A DNA stretch of 64,000 nt from Pezicula radicicola. Its lineage: Eukaryota > Ascomycota > Leotiomycetes > Helotiales > Dermateaceae. Shown one piece after another: positions 12,108 through 20,465 of this stretch. The stretch spans positions 169,449-233,448 of the forward strand of contig PDUO01000065.1 of assembly GCA_003008705.1 (NCBI GenBank). Reading direction: 5' to 3'. Made by a program: the position numbers and the translations under genes. Under the pieces are notes generated by a model. The model saw only the letters and a program-made list of their open reading frames with translations. It did not search any database and was not told the DNA's origin. Numbering within the stretch: position 1 is the stretch's first letter; each line of letters starts with the position of its first letter.

Positions 12108-13680
12108 TCATAGAGAGATGCGGAACGTTCCCCACTCCAAAATGCCCAAGCCGACGAATTCAATCCATCCCACCCCGGCTAGAGATATGAAGACTAGGCT
12201 AACCAGAGACCAAGGAACGTGGTTTGCACTCTGGTTTGCAGCACTACGCTTGCTTGGCGTGGAGGATGGCGAAGCGGCTCCTGTTGATGTTGGTAAGGAT
12301 GCCATGCTCGTACTGGTGGACGTTTGTAGGTGCACTTGGCCACTGTGCAGTGGGGCGGTCGAATTAGCGACAAGAAGTCCTTGCATCACTTCCAATGCAC
12401 TCATTTGCTGACCAACACCCACACTACCATCAAAACCACCAACATACCATCTCTGACCACATGTCTCACCATCATTACTGAAGCCATTCGCCGGCCCAGA
12501 ACAAGCTTGTGCTGCAGCTGAAGCGCTGGTTTGCAGAACGGTTGTGACGGCATCGGTGGTGAATGGGGCCATTAATGTTGTTGACCACATGAAGCGCGAA
12601 AGATATGCCTTGAAAGAGAACTGGTCGGTATCACAGGTGTTGACCGTCTCACAGGCATTTTCGTACATTATATCTGTGCTGTTGTCATATGGGGAGAAGA
12701 AGTTGATTGATGAATCCAAGAAGCCTTGGGTCCGTTCTTCCCAAACAGAAGAGGCGTTGGTATAGTTGTACATCACTGCTGCGCCGTACATGTAGATTCC
12801 GTTGCTGTAAGTCCAGGTGATGGGGTTTATGGTGGTGCAGTTCTCGGTATCACTTGAACCATCGTACACGTGGTACGAAGAGTCAATGAAACCAGAGTTC
12901 ACGCTCCAATCGTAGACTTTGTTTGCCCAGTCAACATACGTCTGGTTGCCTGTAAATCGGGCGAGTCTAGCAGACAACTGAAAGAAAGCACCATTCGAAA
13001 CCGAATTCTTGTAGTCGTATCCATTATTGAAGGAAAAGATCTGCCACTTCAAACCTCCACCACACGTAGCTGTATCCCATCTTGCAGCTTGTGTATTCCA
13101 TAGATTCTCAGTGAGTTCGACCCAGGAATAGGGAGAGAGCGAGGTGTCGGGTTGAGGGTAATCTTTTTCTGCGGCAGACATGGTCGCAAAGCCCCAGAAT
13201 GCTTGATCGTCGTTACCTTCGTCCTTTTGGTGGTTCGGCATCATGTAATCGTAATCTGGACCAACTTGGGAGAGGAGGGCTTGGGTTGTTATGTTGTTGT
13301 AGGTGTCATCGCCGGTGTAATGGTAGTAGTCAAGCATCGTGCCCCAGAGGGCTCCTGCTTCCCACTGGTTTTGGTCAGCTTCTTTTCCATGAACTCTAGA
13401 TCTTGCTGTCAGGGGGGTTTTACCCAGTAGTATGGTGATGGCAGGACTGCGATGGTGGACGGAGTATTAGTGACATTGCCCGTGTAATATTTCAACAGGC
13501 CGTAGGCGACAATGCTTGTTGCATTGCGGATAGAAACTACAGAATGGCACTGTCATTATGAAAGTATATCCTCTTGATTTTGCAAAGTCGCATACCTGGA
13601 TCGGTGACGTCGAGGGAAATTGCAGAAGCCGCATGACCTGCAATTACAGCGCATGCAATCAAAGCACTTGTGACCTTCAT
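12108..13680 (-). CDS. GH76 endo-1,6-alpha-mannosidase, Dfg5/Dcw1-like, GPI-anchored
   Basis: Model complement(join(12108..13364,13424..13536,13596..13680)), 484 aa; both introns are 59 nt. Dfg5/Dcw1 proteins are cell-surface GH76 enzymes thought to cross-link GPI-anchored mannoproteins into the wall glucan. Evidence: signal peptide MKVTSALIACAVIAGHAASA; SIRNATSIVAYGLLKYYTG and PYYWWEAGALWGTMLDYYHY typical of GH76; the catalytic Asp pair in GNDDQAFWGF (residues 118-119); WDTATCGGGLKWQIF; several N-glycosylation sequons; and the C-terminal CGQRWYVGGFDGSVGVGQQM. A Ser/Thr-rich stretch and a hydrophobic C-terminus (WSLVSLVFISLAGVGW) fit a GPI signal. The exact C-terminal end is unusual, as the hydrophobic run is followed by further residues, so a small 3' exon error is possible. 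Length is close to the family norm (about 450 aa). Confidence 0.93.
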
Positions 13681-13884
13681 CTTGCTTGCCGATTGAGTTC
13701 TCTGGATATTATGGCGGAGTCGTGCTCATAATCCTGAAATGGCAAGATTGGGAGTGTATTTGTGTAGGAGGAGAAAACCAAAGAAGAAGGAGAAGGAGGA
13801 TGGGGATCCTGGAGGGAGCATGAATAATGGGGAAATTTCAAGTTCAGATGAACATCTCTGATCATCCCCTCGGGATGGATCTTA

Positions 13885-13926
13885 CTGTACTATCCCCCCC
13901 CCTTATTAATGGTTATTTAGTGGGCT
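13885..13926. repeat. Left terminal inverted repeat of element A
   Basis: A 42-bp arm identical to the reverse complement of 15444-15485, including the nine-C tract. It is preceded by TA. Confidence 0.92.
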
Positions 13927-14043
13927 GCCAAGAGTCGTATTACCGGGTATATAGCAAGGGGGAAGATATACCATATGTGGCCACTATACACCTCACCGCT
14001 CACTAATTCAGAATGCATAGAAATGACAAGTGTCTTTATAATA

Positions 14044-15198
14044 CTAGTATTTTGTAGGGCCTCCCTCGGCATCAATCACAGCTTGACATCTATTATACCA
14101 AGAATCAAAGAGGCTCTTAATAAAGGCCTCTGGTACAGCCTCCCAAGCCTCCCAAACAATAGCCCGAAGTGTCTCTAATTCAATCTTCGAAGCGTCATAA
14201 TAGANACTAAAATAATACGTTTGTATATACCTCTTCATCCAAGCCCATACGTGTTCAATCAAGTTTAAATCGGGAGAATAGGGAGGCCATTCGATGGTAG
14301 GAAGGTTTCGTCGATATAGGTTATCTGTGGTTTCAAAGGATCGGTGGCAAGAAGCTCCATCATGCTGCCAGACTAGTCGAATCCCTTGATCTCTTTCTCC
14401 TTTAAACCAAGCNTGAATTCGAGATAAAATAATATTNTCATACTTTGCTGAATCCATCGATCCCCATTCCTTCTCCCAGAAGACTGCAGGGCCTTTCTTG
14501 CCATTGCAAATTGTACCATGAAACATCCATGCCGGCCTCTTTGAATATTTGTGTTGGACACAACCTGGTGTATATGTATCTCGAAGTATATCCTCCCTTT
14601 CGCCTTCAATTAAACGTGTTATAAACGACTGTGTAAAAGCTCCTCTATATACCCAGACTTCGTCCGAAAACACCTGTCGTCGTAGCCTTTCAGGTGACCA
14701 AGTTAGGCCTTCTTCAGTAAACCGAACACGAAATCTCATAATAGCTGGGTCGTCCGAAAATCCCTTGTGCTTTGTAACCCGTCGGCCATATCCTTCATTC
14801 GAAAAGGCAGTCTGAATAGCCTGTACGCCAATACCTTGAAGCCCAAGCTCTGGCGTATATTATGGAAGATATAAATAGGATACGTGTCGGTGTGAAGGTG
14901 AGGCTAGAAGCCAGTCGACCATCTCCTTCCTCTTTATCGCCTTGATTTTCGGCTTTGGACTATATCTCCCCTTCCTCTGTGGCGTTTGACGATGTATAGC
15001 TAAGTCGATTTGCTTTAGAGTATAGCTATATTTCCGACGAATCTTCCTTGGTGTTGCCCAGTCAAGTGCTGCCCTGATTCTAATTCGGTCTGTACGAGTA
15101 GTTTCTGGTGTATATATTCGATTTAGGGGAGTCTGTGGCCTTGGAGGTGATGGTAAAGGTGATTCTGGTAAGGGATTAAGCAATAGTCGAATATCCAT
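14044..15198 (-). pseudogene. Tc1/mariner transposase (DDE_3, DD34E) with one internal stop
   Basis: One frame of 1155 nt from an ATG at 15198 to a stop at 14044, interrupted only by a TAA at 14860-14862. The N-terminal part (about 112 residues) is basic and contains a helix-turn-helix-like segment (KIRRKYSYTLKQIDLAIHR). After the stop come GYGRRVTKHKGF and the catalytic core: FSDEVWVYRG (first Asp), WQHDGASCHRSF (second Asp) and PYSPDLNLIEHVWAWMK (Glu). Thirty-four residues separate the second Asp from the Glu, i.e. DD34E of the Tc1 group. The stop could derive from CAA by CpA to TpA, the RIP signature; that ancestral codon is inferred. Two undetermined codons lie in the core. It is probably inactive, unless the stop is an assembly artefact in a repeat. 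Confidence 0.88.
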
Positions 15199-15296
15199 CT
15201 CTGAATAGCTTCAAAAGTGGTCGAATATATCGTCGAATATGTCGTCGAATATGTCGTCGAATCTAGTCGAATATATGGTCGAATATAGGGGTAAGC
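15186..15296. repeat. Subterminal GTCGAATAT tandem repeat inside element A
   Basis: About seven copies of a TCGAATAT-like core spaced 11-13 bp apart, with variants such as CGTCGAATATGT and GGTCGAATATAG. They overlap the 5' end of the transposase frame and lie between it and the right TIR. There is no counterpart at the left end, so the element is asymmetric. Subterminal repeats can be transposase-binding sites; that role is inferred. Confidence 0.7.
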
Positions 15297-15443
15297 AGAT
15301 GGGCCTATAGGTGTATACTTTTCTGCCGGCATAGAAGAGGATATATAATACAAAACCATGGTAATTCCCGTATAAAATTATGAAATCTAGCATAGATGGA
15401 ACTATTCTAATTGGCTATAGACCCTGGTACTACCCGACCCACA

Positions 15444-15485
15444 AGCCCACTAAATAACCATTAATAAGGGGGGGGGATAGTACAG
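15444..15485. repeat. Right terminal inverted repeat of element A
   Basis: Inverse copy of 13885-13926 over 42 bp, followed by TA at 15486-15487. Confidence 0.92.
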
Positions 15486-16653
15486 TATAAACAGATCTGC
15501 GTTATCTGCGCCATGCCGCCATGCCGCCATGCTTACCGGGGTTCCCTGCAAAGGATGATGAGATGTTTCTATTGCCCACCACTCAGCTTGTGTTCCTGAT
15601 GGAAACGCCCACTCGGGGCGCAGCTTAGCTCGTTTCGTCTCGCCGTTTTGAAGGAGAAGCTTTCGTTCCCACATGGCATTTTGAAACTTTTCGAAACAAA
15701 AGTGCCCATCTCTCGCTTCGGAAAAGGGGGGAATCGATAAGGATTAGGAGTGAAACATATGTGTATTTTGGTACGTACTTTCTAGGTATCCTGTACTCTG
15801 TAGGAAGAGGGTACAGACGCGCGCTTCCTTTCCATCCTTTCCATCCTTTCCTAGCAAACCAACTTTGTTCGGCGGCTGAAAGATGCCCGCCAGCTTGGAA
15901 AGAGCAGAAGTTTGGCGTACAGCACAGGCGCTAGTCTTTCTTGGCAGGGGCACTACCTACAACTTCGAGTGTCGGTCGCTGGACAGAGCACAGTCTTTTG
16001 TTTGCCATGTTAGGGAGAGGAGATTGGGAATACAAACGCTCGCCGTCTTAGAAATTTGTATCAGCAACACCTATAGGACTTAGTCTTGGACAGTGCACCA
16101 TCTTTTGATTAAAAGCTGCTTGAAGCTTGGGGAGCCCACACTAGGATTTGTGGTTTGATCATGATTTCTAACCACCGAGTCGTCATGAATATTTTGGAGA
16201 TGGTTAATCAAGGGAGTAAGTAGCCTACGAGGAAGCTATCTAAGGTATGGTCTTCTAGTATATGTATAGTTTGGTAAGTCTATAATTGGGAGGCAGTGCG
16301 AGGTTGCAAAGGAAAAGGGTTGGGTAAGTGACACTATAAGGTAAATGTCGCCGACACTTGAAAATAAAGAGAGAAATAGATCATCTACATAAATAACCTA
16401 CAATCAATTCTTTAAGCCTGCAGAATTTTAAGAGGGAGATGTTTTCCTTCCTGTGTCATCAAGAGACGGTCTGTGTGAATCGAGGACCATAGAAGTAGTT
16501 GCAGAACAATATATCCATATCAATTTTCGATAAGGGAATAAATAAAAAGTCCCCCATTGAAAGTACTCACTTAAACAACCTAACTACAAAAGACAAATGC
16601 CATCAAACAGAGAGTCATAAGGTCATAAAGGGCATCACTCATCACCCCGAAAA
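15486..16653. other. Gene-free interval right of element A
   Basis: About 1.17 kb with only short frames that lack recognisable features. A short direct repeat TTTCCATCCTTTCC-like occurs near 15826-15850. The right end is the 3' flank of the minus-strand proline-rich gene. Confidence 0.4.
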
Positions 16654-18177
16654 TTAAGCAATCTCCTTCCCCTTTCCCTTCCCCTCCGGAGTCCAAAGTT
16701 CCAAAAGCTTCTTCACAACCTCATCACTACGCTTAATATCCACCTGAATCTTAATAACATCCTCCTTCTCGGTACCACTGTCACTATCACTATCACTATC
16801 CCTGATAATCGACCTCCTCGACCTCCTTGCTCTCTCCTTCTGAAATTTTCTCATCTTCCTTCTAACGACACCAACACTCGCTTCACTATCACTGCTATTA
16901 TAACTACTACTAGAACTAACAGAACTGCTTCTACCTATCCTTTCGATTCGGACAGGTTTCATTACAGGTGGAGGATGAGGCGGGTACGGGTGTACATAAA
17001 TAGAGGGACCTGGCGGTGGAGCGCCGGGGTTCCTCATCAACTGTTCATACAAGTCTTGAGCCTTGCACTCCCGCTTTGGCATGCGCTTGGCAATGAGGTG
17101 CATCTTGGCTGCTCTCTCTCCTGCGGGACCACGTCTGATGAAACCCAAGTCAATGTACTCACCAGCCTCATCAAACAGGGAGATCTCGGCCCAGGTCCAT
17201 TCGAAACGATTGTCTCTTTCACCTTTCTGCAATTCATCCATGAGGCGTGTCACTTGTGCATCTTGGTCTTGGTTTAGACGGAGTTTAGATGTCATTACGT
17301 TGCATCCGCGATGCTCTGCGTTCACAAGATGTTGTACGATGGTTGCGTGGTCCGTGGCTTCTTGAGTAATCGAGACACAGCGCCAGGTTCGTGGTACGGA
17401 GTCATCCAAAGATTGAGGAGCGAGACGGAAGGTATACTCGTTATAGGTTGTCATAGCGACAATAGCATCGTGCTCTGTGATAGGAGTCATATCCATCGTT
17501 TTCTTCCCCGGTAGGGCAGGGAATACTGGAGGCGGAGTTCGTGATGGGACAGGTGCGGGGTACGAAGGAGGTGGTGGGGGAGGTGCTGGTAGGGCTAAAT
17601 CCGATATTCCGCTGCGCCGGACATACGAAGGTAGAATAGGCGGGCGAATGCCTTTGGGCTGAGGTCCTTGAACTCCGCTTGGAGATGGATGTGAACGATG
17701 CACTGATCCTGAAGGTGGTGGAGGAGGAGGTGGTGGTGGTGGTAGTGTTACTGGAGCAAGCTGACTGTGAACTGGAGGGCATTTATCACTAAGCCTCTCG
17801 CGAACAATAGCCAGGATAATGCGACCATTGATATGGTGAGGGAAGACGTCGTCCGAGGATGAAAGACCCTCACTGGTAAGTAACCGCATCCAAGCATTCC
17901 AACGGTTCTGTTGCAAGACTTTGAGAACTACGACATCTCTCTTGTAGATCTTGGTAGCGTATCGTTGATTGGTAATGCGGCTCAGAGTTGTGACCTCCGT
18001 GGGAGTAAGCTCACTAAATGTCTTGTACCATGTGTTGTCATTCAACTGGGAAAGTATGGTTCTCATATGAGTCCATTCCAATGAATGGAAAGCTGAATGT
18101 GGTACTTGGCTGAGGCAATCCTCATTAATGATGAACGCTGAGAGGGTTGACTCAGCGTCGTTCAGTGCTCGCTTCAT
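16654..18177 (-). CDS. Proline/serine-rich unknown protein (possibly the 3' part of the upstream gene)
   Basis: An uninterrupted frame of 507 codons from ATG at 18177. I do not recognise a named domain. Residues 1-135 form a globular region (LNDAESTLSAFII, WTHMRTILSQLNDNTWY, LTPTEVTTLSRITN, KRDVVVLKVLQQNRW). Then come polyproline runs (about 146-156 and 200-208) and a second globular region (about 235-370; TYNEYTFRLAPQSLDDSVPRTW, FEWTWAEISLFDEAGEYIDLGF). The C-terminus has a Pro-rich linker, Ser runs, a basic RRKMRKFQKERARRSRRS patch and an SDSDSDSDSG run. The frame stays open upstream of the ATG to about 18295 without another ATG (GFGFKIKSFFRSKSSLAEE precedes it), and only 144 bp separate it from the stop of the next gene on the same strand. 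So the true 5' end may be a spliced exon or a fusion. Polyproline suggests SH3/WW/profilin partners (inference). Confidence 0.7.
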   Translation of the reverse strand: MKRALNDAESTLSAFIINEDCLSQVPHSAFHSLEWTHMRTILSQLNDNTWYKTFSELTPTEVTTLSRITNQRYATKIYKRDVVVLKVLQQNRWNAWMRLLTSEGLSSSDDVFPHHINGRIILAIVRERLSDKCPPVHSQLAPVTLPPPPPPPPPPSGSVHRSHPSPSGVQGPQPKGIRPPILPSYVRRSGISDLALPAPPPPPPSYPAPVPSRTPPPVFPALPGKKTMDMTPITEHDAIVAMTTYNEYTFRLAPQSLDDSVPRTWRCVSITQEATDHATIVQHLVNAEHRGCNVMTSKLRLNQDQDAQVTRLMDELQKGERDNRFEWTWAEISLFDEAGEYIDLGFIRRGPAGERAAKMHLIAKRMPKRECKAQDLYEQLMRNPGAPPPGPSIYVHPYPPHPPPVMKPVRIERIGRSSSVSSSSSYNSSDSEASVGVVRRKMRKFQKERARRSRRSIIRDSDSDSDSGTEKEDVIKIQVDIKRSDEVVKKLLELWTPEGKGKGKEIA

Positions 18178-18321
18178 TTCTTCCGCAAGCGACGATTTGC
18201 TTCGGAAGAAGCTCTTTATCTTGAACCCAAAGCCTGTAGAATGCGTTTTGAAAAGACGAGCGTCTGAGACAACGGCCCTATGTAGTCTTAGTCTAGTTTA
18301 CGGCAAAGAATGATATTTAAT

Positions 18322-19540
18322 TTACTTAGTCTCCTCTTTGGTCTCCGGTTTCTCTTCCTTGGAAGAGTTAATGACGGTACAGCTCTCAGTCTTTTCGTCT
18401 GGAAATCCTGACTCTGCGGGCGTTCCTACTTGAGAACCAGGCGCAGTCGTACTCGGTACGGTGCCGAGAAGCGTTGAGTCTACTGTCATACCCGAGCTTC
18501 CAGCAGCTTCTAGGCTGCGACTCTCGGCATAGGATGGTGGCTTGGTCTTCCCCAAATGTTAGTCTCGCCTTTAGCATCAAATTCTGTATGACTTACACTA
18601 CTGGGAACAGTAGAGGCTGCTGGTGGTGGAGGGCAACCAGAGGGACGGTAACCTGGTCCTACTGGAGTTTGTCTCCAGCCAGGCGGAGGAGGTGGTGGGG
18701 GCCCTCGAATTGGACGTGGGCGTGACCCGACACTAGATGTGCTTACATCGCTGTCACTGTCGCTGTCCGAAGAACGTATGGAATTTCGGCGGCCATATCT
18801 AGGTTTTGATGGAGCTTTGGGTCCAATGCCAAGCAAGTCCGCAGTGCGTTTGATACGCTCATGAAAGGTGACAATGCTTTGGATATCAACTTTCCCCGAA
18901 GAGCTACATCGTCATCAGCAAACAATCCTGCAACTATTGGCAGTGGCACTCACACATCCTTAGAAAGGCCGCCGACTGTAACAACTTGAAAGACAAGCAA
19001 AAGGTGAAGCTGGAGCTCATACAGCCGCTCCATGCAACCGTCAATGTCGACCTGAATTCGATTCCATTTCGCGTTTTCAACCTTGGAGAGAAACTCCTTC
19101 TCATCAAGCTTCCTTGGCTCTAGTGCTGTTGTTGCCATCGCCTTTTCGTCAGAAGATGTTAGCATGGTCTTCTTCCACTTGTTCCGCCTAGACTTTGGGT
19201 TCTTGTGGTCGATAGAAGAAGCCTTCGTGATAGCAAGAGATATCAAGGCTAGATTGGTGGCACATTCTTTAGCCAGAGTGTTAACGTATGTCAGGCCCTC
19301 GCGACTGAAGAGCTTTTTAGGACTCTCAGCCTCGTCCCCTAGCAGTGCTAGAAGTTGATTGAGCGTCGCAATTGTAGCATCGAGGATGTTGATGGATCCT
19401 TCGAAACCGACAGGTATTCTCGCTGCGATGAGCACATGATTATGAAAAACTTTGGCAATTTGACTACCGTAAGAGGTAATGCTGCTGATATATGTAGCGA
19501 CATCGCTTGCCTCGACGGTCTCTATACCGTCGCCTCCCAT
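18322..19540 (-). CDS. Unknown protein with STAND-N-terminal-like helical domain and proline-rich tail
   Basis: Model complement(join(18322..18546,18597..18903,18954..19540)), 372 aa; both introns are exactly 50 nt. Residues 1-195 look like an all-helical fungal N-terminal domain of the kind found in front of STAND/NLR-like proteins (AS D VATYISSITSYGSQIAKVF..., LNQLLALLGDEAESPKKLF, VENAKWNRIQVDIDGCMERL). There is no NACHT or repeat domain here. After it come an SSDSDSDSDVSTSS acidic run, a GPPPPPPPGW and PPPPAA region, and a Glu/Lys-rich tail. The same Ser-Asp and polyproline style recurs in the downstream gene at 16654-18177, supporting a single larger gene. A GTACCG donor near 18378 and a CAG acceptor near 18252 would join them in frame, but this is only one of several possibilities. 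Confidence 0.7.
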
Positions 19541-20465
19541 GATGTCTCCGTTCAGATCAAATGGAAATAAAGAAGAAACCTAACAATTAACACAACAGAC
19601 AAAAAGGAATTGAATACCAAAGGGGAGTCTAAATACTCGTAGGTATCAAGAAGCTCTGCAGCTTCCCCGCTTCTCCTCAACAAGAATTATCAGAGATATG
19701 AGGCTACCTCACCACCTAAGGTACATGAGGATGCATGTCAGAAAATGACCAACCAATTGAGATACCTTGATTCACAAGCCACGAACAACTCTGTGAGCTG
19801 TCTGGCTCTGATTGAACGCCCAGAAGTATGTAGATGCACATCTAAGTTGGGTGCATATTGCATATCGTGTTTCCATAGAATCAGTGTACGAGGAAGGTCG
19901 TGTTCCCCGGCAGCGTGCATGAAATGCATGGGATGCCAGGCTACCACGAGGGGGGGCTCGACCACCACAATCTCTTCGGGTAACCCAACATATGCCGGAA
20001 CCACATACATCGAGAGAGAACAGTATCATCTGAAGATCTATATTGTTTCTTTTCTACAAAGAGGCGAGGCAACTAGAATTCACTGACCATTTGAATAGGT
20101 AGAAGCCTGGAGCCTTGTTGGATATATGCTACTGTACCTAGTTCAGCTGAACGGAGTAATCAACTCCGGCTTGTTTGACTCAGTTTATGATATATCATTG
20201 CAATTAATGGTGCACTTTGGGGGCCACTTTGCACCTTGCATGACGATATTGAGCTTACATGCAGATAGAAAAGCGTGTTCCGAGATGCTTTTTTTTCAGT
20301 GGAAATTACACATCGTCTGAAGATCTGTTAACCATGCATTGCAAACCCAGCTGTAAGGGTCGTATGACACAAGGCACATGGGATGGACAATATCCAGGTT
20401 ATGGGATCTGCAAGTAACCTGCTGCTGCTCATTCTCCTCGTCGGACAACAACCGTGTGACCATTT
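19541..20465. other. Gene-free interval
   Basis: About 0.9 kb between two minus-strand genes: promoter of the STAND-N-like gene on the left and 3' flank of ORC4 on the right. No supported feature is visible. Confidence 0.4.

Larger units (their letters stand above)
13885..15485 (-). mobile_element. Tc1/mariner transposon, element A
   Basis: A 1601-bp element with 42-bp terminal inverted repeats at 13885-13926 and 15444-15485. Each begins CTGTACTAT, then nine C, then TTATTAATGG. The termini are flanked by TA on both sides (13883-13884 and 15486-15487), the Tc1/mariner target duplication. It carries one transposase frame on the minus strand with a single internal stop. Three undetermined bases (14205, 14413, 14437) occur only here in the window, suggesting collapsed repeat copies or mixed alleles in the assembly. 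Between the right TIR and the gene lies a cluster of GTCGAATAT-like repeats. Confidence 0.92.
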
